Below the pieces are notes generated by a model, which was given only the letters and a program-made list of their open reading frames with translations, did not search any database and was not told the DNA's origin. From positions 14,673,009-14,737,008 of the forward strand of contig CM034233.1 of the NCBI GenBank assembly GCA_019916065.1: 64,000 bases of DNA, read 5' to 3'. The translations under genes and the position numbers were made by a program. Positions 36,601 to 46,234 of the stretch are shown piece after piece. This DNA is from Vitellaria paradoxa. Taxonomy: Eukaryota; Streptophyta; Magnoliopsida; Ericales; Sapotaceae. The stretch's first letter is position 1; each line of letters starts with the position of its first letter.

Positions 36601-39600
36601 GCATCTTGGATTGGCATTGCTTGTGAAGCTTTATTAATTTATTTTTTTTGGGGGGTGGGGAGCATAAATCTTCTATTGCATTGTTCAGTTGTGAGGGAGG
36701 TGTTTGGGGTGGGAGCGTTCTCAATTTCTTGGGCAGTTTGTATGATGCCAATTCAGCGAAAGAGCTTTCCATGTTATCAGGTAAGGGGATACACTGGAGG
36801 CTGTGAGAAGAAGGCTTGGAAAGCAGGCCCACTCCATGGTTCGTGAGGAGGTCTTGAGTTTGACCCCAAGGGGGGCTTCTCTTTGGGGGTGAGCCTGTGC
36901 ACGGATTTTAAGTGGGTCTACCTGGTATGTGGGCTATTGCATGGGTCCGATGAGTTTACTCAGTACACACCCAAAGGTTAGTGGCTGCGGCCTCCCATCA
37001 TTATTGATGGGAGCAATAATGGAACAGGGGAATGCAACCGGCACCATTATTAGCAAGCGGGTTTTGTGTGATGTGGTGTTATGGAGGGAATGCAACTGGC
37101 ACTGTTTTGGAAGAGTTGAGTGCACGTTATCCTGTTTTTTGCCTAGAGTGGTGTATCAATATAAATTTTTTGGGGACGTGTGTACCTGTAGGATCTTAGA
37201 GGGTAGTCTTTGGGCGTATCTTACCCAGTTTCTTTGGGCATACATCATGCATGCAGGATTCTGCCTCTTGCAACTCTTAATAATACTTAAGTTGTCAAAA
37301 ATAAATAAATAGATAAATAAATTAAATTAAAAAAAGGGGGTACGTTGACTCAATAATCCCTTATTTTTTATTTTTTATTTTTTCAGAATTATCCTACTCT
37401 CATAAAGGTGATTTTTGTGTTTCTTCCATAATGGAATAGGGGATGCTACCTTGCCACTCAAGCAAGGGTCTACAAGAAGAGCAAGAAAGATGCCGTTGGA
37501 TAAATTTTGGCGGAAATAATTCTCTCAAGTGTAATGATTTCCCCACTTATGGCAGCATTGCAAATCTACAACTTTCTGCATCCAGAAAATATCCATCTAG
37601 CTCTGCAAGCCCCTTGGCATTACTGGAATCTGTGTCACTGTCTCAAGAAGTTGAAAATGTTAGCTCTCCTGCCTATTTTTGTGCTACAAATATTCGTCAT
37701 GCTGACTCCAACTACTTTACAACATTATTGGACCATGATCAGATTGGGATGCATCTTGAGGAAGATCCAAGTTTAACCATTGCTGAAAAACAAAAATTTA
37801 CAATTCGAGAAATATCGCCACAATGGGGTTATGCCTCTGAGGCGACAAAGGTATATTTCATTCAATTCTATGTTTAATATATATTCTTTATATATATATA
37901 TATATATATTTTTTGCTTAGTATTTGTAGTATTTTCCCAGAAATTGGTTATAACCGGATATTGAATGTTAGTTTTGGTGCATACTTTTTGTTTATTTGTT
38001 GGGCTTATGTGGAGTATGTGAACCTGTGGTATACTTATTTAATTGGCCAGCTGAATGCCAAAAAGTCAGTTAAACGCTGCTTTGATGACATATTACATTG
38101 TCCTTTCTGATTAAATATGTTGCTGGTCTTCTATTTATTGATTTTTCCGAAGTAATTTTTTCCAGTTTCTCCCAGCAACATAATTGTTGATGCAAAAAAA
38201 AAAAAAAAACATAATTGTTGATGCACTTTATCAAGTGCATTATGTACCATACCACTGCGTTGCTTCTTCAATTTGACCTCCTTTTTATTTTTTATTATTA
38301 TTTGTTTTCTACTTAGATTTTGGGGATTCTTTTAACTTCTTCTGGTTACTCTTTTCTCATTTATATGTGTTGTGCTTAGATTCCCTCCACCCAAAGTAAA
38401 AGTTGGTTGTTAATCTTGTTCATGGATGAAACTGAAAGTTATTGAAGTTCCAAATCAAATAAATTGCTAATTTCAAAATTTTAATTACGTTGAAATCATT
38501 TCCTTGTAAAGTCCATAATTAAGATAAATTGTGTGAGTTAGCTCATGGGTGACTGGATCACATTGGATCCAAAAATGAGTAGAACAAAAGATGAAAATAA
38601 ACCAATATATAAAAAAATTGTAAGAACATATGGCAAACCACAAGAATTAAGGCTACATCGGCACTTAGCAAACAAAGTGGTTAGATCTCATTGCACAAGA
38701 ACTTTCTGAGACAACCATGAAAAGAATGTTATGCTTGATTGAACATGCAAGCACACTCTCATTGGTTGTTTTATGATGGTGAAAACTTCCATCAACTGCC
38801 TTCGGTACTTCTTCTGAACTTTTGTGCCCTTGGCCTTATCATGATATGCGTTTTCTATCTTGTTATGATTTCTTCTTTTTTGTGTTTTGTTGACTGCATT
38901 TTATGCCTTCTTAATGGTCAGTTTTTGATGTAGCACAGGGAAGGGAGGAAAAAGATAGAAAGATAATAAAGAAGATGGAAAGACGAGGGAAAATTCATAG
39001 TACTTTTAATTCATCCAAGAACTGTCTAATTCAATATAATCCTAGCATGCCTTCTTCATTGTCAGTTTTTGATGTAGCACAGGGAAGGGAGGAAAAAGAT
39101 AAAAAGATAATAGAGAAGATGGAAGAGACGAGGGAAAATTCATTGTACTTTTAATTCATCCAAGAACTGTCTAATTCAATATAATCCTAGCATGTATAAA
39201 TGGCTAGTGCTAAAACAAGTAAATCCCCTAAAAAATTATGTAATTAAAATTAAAAATCTCACAATTATGAAAATAACTCATAAATAAATCCTAAATATAT
39301 GGTTAAAAATGTGCTCCACCAAAATCTCTTCAACTCAACCATGTGTCATGCTTGCAATCACGTCCACACAAGAATGTGTAATGTCATGCTTGCAATCACG
39401 TCCACACAAGAATGTGTAACGGAGTTGCTTATGATCCCATCGATTTTGGTTCATTCTACCTGAAAAATGCTCTTCAGGATGGCTTATGGTGTCATTTATT
39501 CCTGTTACATTAGACCATGACATTAGTAGCATATCCATATTACGTGTGTGAAAGATCATATGATGAGGGGTCCTCACTTTGCACAAGTTTTTTTTTTTTT

Positions 39601-42600
39601 TTTTTGGGGGGGGGGGGTGGTAGAGAGAGAGAGTAAAAATATGATGTATGACATTGGAAACCAGCAAGTATTGCTGTAATAAAAAAACCCTCATAAAACT
39701 TAAAATTATAGCACTTCAAAAGAAAAGTTCGAAGCTTGGTATTATAGAATATCTATATTTTTTATGTGCCTGATGCTTTAGTGGATGTTTTAAGGATGTG
39801 GTTTGTTTGTTGATACTTGCTTTGGGAAAAAAAGGAAAAAAAAAAAAAAAAAAGATGTGGTTTGTTTATGGACTTGTTAACTGCTTTTAGGTGAACCAGA
39901 ACTAGAGAATCCCTGGTTTGTAAAATATTTCTTCGAATGAGGAGATGAATATTCTGACGCAATTTTAGTGATTTTTAAGGGAAGGGATCTGGATGTCCAA
40001 AAGAACATATGATATCCTTTGAGATTGTGTTATTTTTCAAATCCTTATTTGAGAAAGAACTGAATGGGCAATTACTAATGAGTGCTCTCGATGAATTAGG
40101 AGCACCTGCATTGCTTTCTCCCTCGATGTGATAGGGGGACTTCTACTTCCATATTCTTAATTCTCTGCCCTCCTCCCCTGCTCTCCCATTGAAAGCATTA
40201 ACCATCCTACCTAAAGTTTTCATCTGTCTCTGGTATCTCTTCCTATTAAGTATATTTCTTGAATTGATCAAATCTTGAATAACTGAATTTTGTAGATTGT
40301 CTTTGTCTTGATTGGATTTTAAATAATTGTAGAACTTTGAATTGGAATAAGAGTTATGGAGATGTGAGTTGTCCCTCCTCCCCCCTCCCAACAACAAAGT
40401 TAGAGGGTTTTAGGCGTGTGCTACATAGAAATTGCTGTATACAAATTCAGTATAATTTTATAATGTTAAAAACCATTTTTTGTGATTGCTGCTGTTATGT
40501 CAGGAGTAAGTTCAGATTGTAGAGTTAAAAGTTGCTTACTGCAGGTTATCATTGTTGGATCTTTTCTCTGTGATCCATCAGAGGTTGCGTGGACTTGTAT
40601 GTTTGGTGACATCGAAGTTCCTGTTCAGATCATCCAGGAAGGTGTCATATGTTGCCAGGCTCCTCCTCACCTTCCTGGAAAGGTGACTCTTTGTATTACT
40701 TCTGGCAATCCGGAGTCTTGCAGTGAAGTCAGGGAATTCGAGTACCGTGTCGCTCCAAGTACTTGTGCTCACTGCAGTTCATCCCAGACAGAGACAACTA
40801 AGAGTGCGGAAGAATTGCACTTACTAGTCAGGTTTGTGCAGATGCTTCTGTCAGATCCTTCATCGCAGAAGGGAGACATTGCTAAATCAGGAATAGATTT
40901 ATTGGGCAAATCCAAAGCTGGTGAAGATTCGTGGAGCCATGTTATTGAGGCTCTTTTAGTTGGCAATTGGACTTCATCAAGTACAAGTGATTGGCTTCTG
41001 CTAGAACTTTTAAAAGACAAGTTACAACAATGGCTTTCTTCCAGATCCCAAGGAGGATGTGGTCAAGCGGGTTGTTCCTTTTCCAAGAAAGAGCAAGGGG
41101 TAATACACATGGTTGCTGGATTGGGCTTTGACTGGGCCTTAAACCCAATTCTCAATTCTGGAGTCAGCATTAATTTCCGTGACGTTAATGGATGGACTGC
41201 TCTTCATTGGGCTGCTCGATTTGGAAGGTGATGAAAAATCTTTTCTTTTCACTGTCTTTCCCCCTTCTGCTTTGAACCAGAAAACAAATGAATGGCACTT
41301 GGTAGTTTCTTAGAGAATAACACTTGGATGTTGATAAATTGTCATAATGCTAAACAACACATGGGCACTATAATTTAGTATAAAAGTAAAAGTTTTTTCT
41401 ATCAAAGGTGAGACTTCAGTATCATGACTGAGGGAAGCCATTTTGGATATAACTCTAAGCCTTGTTAGGCCTGGTCTAGCTCTAGTGATACGACAAATTG
41501 ATGAGATCATTGGATAATGGCCTGAAAAGGGTGAATGGAACACTTCCTTTTCTGAACATGTGGAGGCAAGAAGCGTTGGAGTGGAGATGGTGAAGAATAT
41601 CGTTTAAATGGTACAAAAGAAGCATTTGGTAACTTCTGTGTTTTTAAAAGAAGGCAATTGGGTAATTATCATAGTTCATTGAATATATATTATAGTATAT
41701 TACATGTTCCTAGTAGGCAGCTTTACTAAAAATTCCCAACTTGCAAGTGCATGCATGCTAAGACCAAATGTATGTTATTGCCTTTCAAGTTATTTGATAG
41801 GTTGACTGAACATCTTTTTTTTTTGGCATATTGCTGTGGCTGGGAAGTACTGTTTATTGCTCATTTGATGTGATTATTTGTTGGTTGTAACAGCGTGTTT
41901 TTGCAGACTGAGCAAATCTTGGGGTAAATTTTTTTGTTCATGGGATCTACTAAATTTTTTTGTTCATGGGATCTACTGCCTCTTATTTTTTATTTATTTA
42001 TTTATTTATAGTTATGTGGACTTAATCTATAATGCATTATGTGGATAAGCATTTTTGAAGCTTAAAAGTCATTCTGAAGCAATGGTCCTAAAAATGCTTT
42101 GCAACAGGGAAAAGACTGTAGCTGCACTCATAGCATCTGGTGCATCGGCTGGGGCAGTGACAGATCCCAATCCACAAGATCCAACTGGTAAAACGCCAGC
42201 ATCAATTGCTGCCGCCAGTGGACACAAGGGACTTGCAGGTTATCTTTCTGAGGTGGCTGTAACTGGCCATCTTTCATCCCTCACACTGGAAGAAAATGAG
42301 CTGTATAAAAGCTCAGCCGATGTGGAAGCCGAAGCTGCTGTGAATAGTATTTCCCAGGGGAGTCTTACTGCAAATGAGGATCACCTTTCTCTTGAAGCCA
42401 CTTTAGCTGCAGTCAGAAATACAGCACTGGCAGCTGCACGAATACAAGCTGCATTTCGTGCACTTTCTTTCAGGAGAAGGCAACAGAGAGAAGCTGAAGC
42501 CGCCGCCGCCGCCGCTGCTGCCGCCGCCTCTACTGATAGTCTTGATGAGTATCAGGGGCTTTTTGCTGCATCGAATTTGGCTTTCCGCAACACCCGTGAT

Positions 42601-44029
42601 TTAAATTCAGCTGCTTTATCTATTCAAAAGCAATATCGATGTTGGAAAGGTCGCAAGGATTTTCTGTCATTTCGCGGGAGAGTAGTGAAGATACAGGTAC
42701 TGTATTTTTTTTTATTTATAAATTCCTATATATCACGACCAAGGATTATTCAAATTTTAGTATTGTTGAAAGCAGTGTATTAATATCTGTAGTTGTAGGG
42801 AGATTGGCCATCCATTTCCCCTTCCCCTCTGAAATTGGCTGAATTTTCTTATAGCTCCAGGAACTTGAACATAGATATGAGTCTCTCTTTACAAGCATCT
42901 TTACAAAATTCAGTTGAAAATCTTCATGAAAACACAAACTATTGTATTCCTTATTCATTCCATGCCACTATCAAGGTAAAACTTGCAGACATAGGGGGCT
43001 TTGGAGTGCACTTCAAGGTGTTGTGCCCTCTTAACCCTTGGATCAGGCACTGTTCATTGATGGAAGGAGTGATGGGGCATAACATCCTAAAGTGCACCAT
43101 AGGACCTTCGGACTCAAAACTTGTATATGGAAGAGCATGTGCTGGCACACTTGAGTTAAAGCCACTAGGGCATAACCCCCCCTCCCCTGTCCCCCCCCCC
43201 CCCCCCAAAAAAAAGAGAGAGAGAGAAAAAAATGGAGTTAGTTAATGCAAGGGTGCTGCTCTTACACAACTTCCTGTATTGGCAGGCTTATGTTAGAGGT
43301 CATCAGGCAAGGAAGCAATATAAGCTGATCTGTTGGGCAGTTGGTGTTCTAGAGAAAATTATACTGAGGTGGCGCCGAAATGGAATTGGATTGCGGGGAT
43401 TTCGGAATGAGATGGCGGACATTGATGAAAGTGAAGACGAAGACATTCTCAAGGTGTTCCGCAAACAGAAAGTGGATAAAGCTATTGATGAGGCTGTCTC
43501 GAGAGTGCTGTCCATGGTTGAATGTCCAGAGGCACGACAGCAATATCGTCGCATGCTCGAAAGATACCGCCAAGCTAAGGTAATCGGGTCTTATATAGTC
43601 TCTTACACATTGAACAATGTGAAGTCTAAATATTGACCATTGAGTCATCACCACCACAAAACAAGGGTAAATATATTTGCCTGCATATGGTGTGATAGGG
43701 AACGGAGGAAGTGTATTATCTGTGTCCCGAAACGGAAAGATGTATCTTTGGTAAAAGATGCACTAGCCAACCATTAGAACCATATTCTGATAGCTACCTT
43801 GCTTCTTAATCCTGTGAACACATCTGGTTGATTTTCTTGGCTTCCTTGTTTTTGTTTTACGTATGGTGTTTATACTATAATTCACATAGAAGGATCCGTA
43901 AGTATATGATCATACAACCTTTGATATTTCCAATTGATCCTGCAGGTTGAAATTGAAGGCCCTGAAAGGGAAGTAACATCATCTCATGGTGATGTTTCGT
44001 ACATGGAAAATGAAGATGCATACCTGTAG
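18251..44029 (+). CDS. CAMTA4: Calmodulin-binding transcription activator, CAMTA4 type
   Basis: Nuclear transcription factor that binds CGCG boxes and calmodulin, linking calcium signals to gene expression. Coding exons by frame and GT/AG: 18251-18263, 22754-22879, 23002-23117, 31481-31569, 31921-31966, 32563-32980, 34085-34182, 37440-37850, 40545-41227, 42108-42696, 43286-43579, 43946-44029 (TAG). All phases join to 988 aa, close to the roughly 1,016 aa of Arabidopsis CAMTA4. CG-1 domain about 5-127 ('[19 protein letters not shown]', 'LRFFRKDGH', '[19 protein letters not shown]'); TIG about 418-510 ('[12 protein letters not shown]', 'GSFLCDPSE'); ankyrin repeats about 630-720 ('[16 protein letters not shown]'); IQ motifs near 779, 839 and 862; calmodulin-binding helix about 881-902. 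A 10-Ala run lies near 797-806. The start ATGGCTCAATCAG splices into '[12 protein letters not shown]', matching the family N-terminus. No disabling change seen. Confidence 0.93.
18528..21009 (-). mobile_element. Solo LTR of the same family, copy 2
   Basis: Begins TG ('tgactgcctcac') and ends CA ('caagtgtaatca'), with a perfect 5-bp target duplication 'tctca' at 18523-18527 and 21010-21014. In minus orientation its start 'tgattacacttgaaaaggg' matches the start of the solo LTR at 5844. Its total of 2,482 bp includes a LINE insertion of about 750 bp. It carries 'ctgtccggacagcctgacaa'-type motifs also echoed in the first copy. No internal retrotransposon genes remain, so it probably formed by LTR-LTR recombination. 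Confidence 0.7.
19417..20153 (-). mobile_element. RTE-type LINE, 5'-truncated
   Basis: Minus-strand translation gives the C-terminal region of plant RTE reverse transcriptases, with '[18 protein letters not shown]' then '[18 protein letters not shown]' (19656-19800), and further upstream pieces resembling '[14 protein letters not shown]'. The 3' end has the typical 'cccactaggtggggtcggc' (plus strand). Identical 12-mers 'acgaacttgcaa' flank it at 19405-19416 and 20154-20165, a target duplication. Only the 3' end of the LINE was inserted, inside the solo LTR. Frame changes make it non-coding. Confidence 0.8.
23571..23808 (-). repeat. Probable 3' LTR of the second Copia element
   Basis: Starts 'tgtgcaggtaatc' and ends near 'cattctcaac', giving 'gttgagaatg' at the start in element orientation, a common Copia LTR start minus the first bases. 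With no 5' partner the boundaries are approximate. Confidence 0.55.
23809..25694 (-). pseudogene. pol: Copia reverse transcriptase and RNase H remnant
   Basis: RT pieces at 24987-25436 ('[19 protein letters not shown]', '[10 protein letters not shown]') and 24267-24977 ('[15 protein letters not shown]', '[15 protein letters not shown]', '[16 protein letters not shown]'). The catalytic box reads YVDN instead of YVDD, so the second catalytic aspartate is lost. RNase H traces with stops follow at about 23830-24120 ('[14 protein letters not shown]', '[11 protein letters not shown]'). The linker upstream (25446-25694) is Ser/Gln-rich. A frame break lies near 24980. Confidence 0.82.
25851..26683. 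mobile_element. Non-autonomous hAT-like DNA transposon, 833 bp
   Basis: Identical 8-mers 'catagaga' flank it (25843-25850 and 26684-26691), the target duplication length of hAT elements. Inverted ends are CTATGAAACACGGATAC (left) and CTATGGAGCACAAATAC (right, reverse complement), 13 of 17 identical. The first 230 bp carry about a dozen copies of a 'ggatacgg'-like motif and the right end has the inverse 'cgtatcc', like hAT subterminal repeats. Reading frames on both sides resume in one frame when the element and one 8-mer are removed, which confirms the insertion. No transposase inside. Confidence 0.85.
26692..27956 (-). pseudogene. pol: Copia protease and integrase remnant
   Basis: The protease region at 27744-27956 has 'GAFDHMTGN', but the residues aligned with the catalytic D-S-G read G-F-G, so the active aspartate is lost. 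GAG-pre-integrase at 27301-27522 has '[17 protein letters not shown]' and '[11 protein letters not shown]'. The integrase core at 26999-27193 has '[11 protein letters not shown]' in place of the usual RSDNG. The integrase C-terminal part (26692-26823) has '[17 protein letters not shown]'. Interrupted by stops and by the hAT-like element. Confidence 0.8.
29365..29390. repeat. Compound homopolymer C14A12
   Basis: A poly(C) run passes directly into a poly(A) run. Related tracts occur at 31716-31742, 39588-39617 (as T/G), 43191-43214, 46988-47002 and 48770-48800. Confidence 0.9.
29524..30297. mobile_element. Non-autonomous hAT-like DNA transposon, 774 bp
   Basis: Perfect 8-bp target duplication 'ctccctag' at 29516-29523 and 30298-30305. 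Inverted ends 'catagttacctaattcg' and 'catagttacctagttcg' match 16 of 17. The interior has repeated blocks around 'aacaaagaactctataact' (29720-30080) and no transposase frame. It lies in CAMTA4 intron 3. Confidence 0.88.
31716..31742. repeat. Compound homopolymer C18A9
   Basis: Poly(C) followed directly by poly(A), in CAMTA4 intron 4. Confidence 0.9.
33577..33612. repeat. (CT)n microsatellite
   Basis: About 18 CT units in CAMTA4 intron 6 followed by a T-rich stretch. Intron 6 (32981-34084) otherwise shows nothing recognisable. Confidence 0.9.
36250..36455 (-). pseudogene. Inverted degenerate copy of CAMTA4 exon 6
   Basis: On the minus strand this reads as a diverged version of part of exon 6 (about 32590-32795). 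The shared path includes 'ccccttctacat', 'caacatctta', 'agtccag', 'aaattaattttgatggagtc' (exon 6: 'aaattaattctgatggagtc') and 'agagattaatagttca' (exon 6: 'agagattagtagttca'). The protein parallel is '[11 protein letters not shown]' against exon 6 '[11 protein letters not shown]', preceded after a frameshift by '[14 protein letters not shown]', a run that looks like CAMTA4 proteins of other plants. I estimate about 70% identity by eye. It lies one intron downstream, in opposite orientation, and cannot be spliced in as sense exon. Confidence 0.75.
36740..37000 (+). mobile_element. Possible tRNA-derived SINE
   Basis: 'gagtttgacccc' near 36857 resembles a Pol III B box, followed by 'gggggtgagcctgtgcacgg' and 'ctacctggtatgtgggct', phrases I associate with plant SINE-like repeats. 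The A box and 3' tail are unclear. Confidence 0.35.
38903..39191. repeat. 144-bp tandem duplication in CAMTA4 intron 8
   Basis: Two copies starting 'atgccttctt.a..gtcag' at 38903 and 39047, nearly identical through 'ttcaatataatcctagcatg'. A 38-bp unit ('tgtcatgcttgcaatcacgt..') is also duplicated at 39343-39418. Intron 8 (37851-40544) otherwise holds a (TA)n run near 37891 and T18G12 at 39588-39617. Confidence 0.88.
39588..39617. repeat. Compound homopolymer T18G12
   Basis: Reverse-strand equivalent of the C/A tracts in neighbouring introns. Confidence 0.9.
42499..42528 (+). repeat. Polyalanine codon run in CAMTA4 exon 10
   Basis: Ten consecutive Ala codons (GCC x5, GCT x2, GCC x3) between the first and second IQ motifs, after 'RQQREAE'. 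Arabidopsis CAMTA4 has no such long run as I recall it. Confidence 0.9.
43006..43097. repeat. Inverted repeat in CAMTA4 intron 10
   Basis: Arms 43006-43028 ('gtgcacttcaaggtgttgtg') and 43075-43097 pair with about 5 mismatches over 23 bases around a 46-base loop. They could be the terminal repeats of a tiny MITE or simply an intronic hairpin. C16A8 follows at 43191-43214, about 70 bases before exon 11. Confidence 0.65.
43191..43214. repeat. Compound homopolymer C16A8
   Basis: Directly upstream of CAMTA4 exon 11, within about 70-95 bases of its acceptor, followed by a short GA run. Confidence 0.9.
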
Positions 44030-44360
44030 ATGCAACTTCCAATTCTTTTTAACATAAGCTGGAGGATGTTTTTCTGGTACAGTATGCATGTTGTGGTTTG
44101 AATTTCTGCAATTGATGATAAATAGGTCCAGACCTTTTGGGGAAGAAAAAAAAAAAAAAGGCGTCCCTATAAAAAGTCCGTGCGCCGGGCCAACCATGGA
44201 TTCAAATAGGTTATTACTAGACCTGTCCCGTTTGTGGGCCCATTAGAGGCTCAAATGGGTTGCGCCAGCTCTATAGCCCGTTGTTCAGAAGGGCTCAGGT
44301 GAAAGTCCAGTTTACAACATAAACTAGTCGTCCTGCAGCCCAATATCCTGTTTATTCGGG
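44030..44360 (+). other. CAMTA4 3' UTR and start of intergenic DNA
   Basis: Sequence after the TAG at 44027-44029. No canonical AATAAA is seen close by; 'gataaatagg' near 44118 is the nearest A-rich candidate. An A-run lies at 44147-44159. Confidence 0.4.
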
Positions 44361-45065
44361 CCTGATGAGAACCGAAATGGGCCAATCCTGTTAAAATTTC
44401 CAGTCCACTGGCCCATTTCCCTGTAAATGGGCTTTATCCAAGCCCACTTTATGGCCCGACAACTGAAAATGGGCCTGCATTCCAATATCCTATTTCATTT
44501 GACCTGATGAGAACGGACGGGGCCCAATCCCGTTAAATTTCCAGGGCTATTGGCCCATTTTGGACTAAAATGGGCCAAAACGGGCTTACTAGACTTGCAG
44601 GCCGCTTGACGCTAAATTTTGAGGCCCATTGGAGGATAAAATGAGCCTCCATTTGAATTTTCTGGATCATTGGACTAAAAATGGGCCTGTATGGGCTCAA
44701 TGTTAAATTTCCAGGTCCATTGACCTACAAAATGGGCCAACAATGGGCTTGACGTTAAATTTCAGGCCGGATAAATTATAAATGGGCTTGATCTTAAATG
44801 TTGAGGCCCAGTCCTACAAAATGGGCCAATAATTGGCTTAGTGTTAAATTTCCAGGCACATTGTCCTACAAAATGGACACACTAGGCCTTCAAATTAAAT
44901 GTTCCTATCCCATTGGGCTATAAAGATGAGTCAAATTTCCGGGCCCATATTTGGGCTTCAAATTAAAACTTCTTTATCTCATTGGACTATAAAATGGGCC
45001 TGTGATCGGGCTTAGTGTTAAATCTCCAGACCTATTGGGGAAAACAAAGGACATACACATTGGGC
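44360..45065. repeat. Degenerate tandem array rich in TGGGCC
   Basis: Roughly a dozen imperfect units of about 50-65 bp, each with 'aaaatgggcc' and 'gttaaatttccaggcccattgg' or variants. It lies between the converging 3' ends of CAMTA4 and NTF2. No reading frame spans it. Confidence 0.75.
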
Positions 45066-45985
45066 AACAAATACTCATTTAAATGGCCTAATGAATGCTT
45101 TCCAATATTCAGCCCATTCCACACGTACGGGCTAGGCATCAGAGTATAGGCCTTTCGACCGAAGACCATCTTAACAACCTCAGGATTTCACAAGGATTAT
45201 TATAAGCTTGGCGCTTCATTCAATCGCCTTGATTAAACCTGAAGAACAACACCACGCGCACATAATAGCGGCCCTAAGAGTAGCCTAGCTACTCCATTCT
45301 AATCATAAATCAACTGCCTAAAAATCGGAAGTATCCAATATGAGTCAGCTACCCAGTCAAGTAGTTAAACTCAGACCTTAATACCAAAAGCCCACGGTGA
45401 CATTATTTAGTGATGGTCTCACATGGACTAGCTCACATCCATGTATCCCATTCAGCCAAACGGACATGCCCCGATCATAAGGCCGAATCCGTAACATAGG
45501 CCCATTTATTTAAGCACATTAGGCCTGGATGTTTAACTTTACAGAAGAGGACTACACGACCTGACTCGCAAGGGAGGGCTTCCGACTCGCCACCATCTAA
45601 TCAAATTAGACCTCAGTCCTCGGGCTCAACACCTCAAGAATTGTATGTAGGAAAGGAAGTATTCATACCTGTTGTTTCCATACTGCATATCTCTTTGGCA
45701 AATTAACAAGTACCCAAAAATACTATCCAGTTTGGGGCTCACGTGCCACAATTCGTATTTAAACCAGAAATACAATTTAATTAACTGATAAACTCCCTCC
45801 TCCTACAAAGCCAATTTCATTTTATCATGAAGGAAAACCAGAAAATCAGGTGATGTCAAAACAATCATGAATTGATTGAATTGGACAAATCACTCCAAAA
45901 TCTAATGACATGATGTAGAGTGGGCACTCACCCTCTGGGTACATTTATCCACCTCGTTCTCTAAAACTCAACAAAAAATTCACGA
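45066..45985. other. Intergenic DNA without a recognised gene
   Basis: More GC-balanced than surrounding DNA, with no frame of note on either strand. I recognise no family; it may be a further old repeat. Confidence 0.5.
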
Positions 45986-46234
45986 ACATAATCTTCAAGC
46001 ATCAACCATGAATTCAATCATTAAAACTGAAGAAAACAGAGAAAAGAAGAGAAAAAAAAATAGGAAAAATTTTAAAAAATCACTGTTCATCCAATCAAAC
46101 AAGAATCGGAGGGCGGATAAAGTATTGTGGGGTGGACAAAAATCCCAACTTTTCATCATAAAAGTCTGAAAATAAACAAAGGTGATGAATTTCTTTGAGG
46201 ACATGTGCCGTCATATGTATTATCCACCCTTTGT
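45986..46234 (-). other. Probable 3' UTR of NTF2
   Basis: Minus-strand sequence downstream of the NTF2 stop, T-rich, without a long frame. The end of the transcript cannot be fixed from sequence alone. Confidence 0.45.

Larger units (their letters stand above)
34183..37439 (+). other. CAMTA4 intron 7 (3.3 kb), repeat-derived
   Basis: It contains GC-richer, repeat-like blocks (34270-34750, 34900-35800), a 45-bp tandem repeat at about 35478-35567 ('gcattatttgttggttgtat' twice), a primer-binding-site-like TGGTATTAGAGTC near 35790, an antisense copy of CAMTA4 exon 6 (about 36250-36455) and a SINE-like block (36740-37000). The several open frames here have no domains and I do not call them genes. 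Confidence 0.6.
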
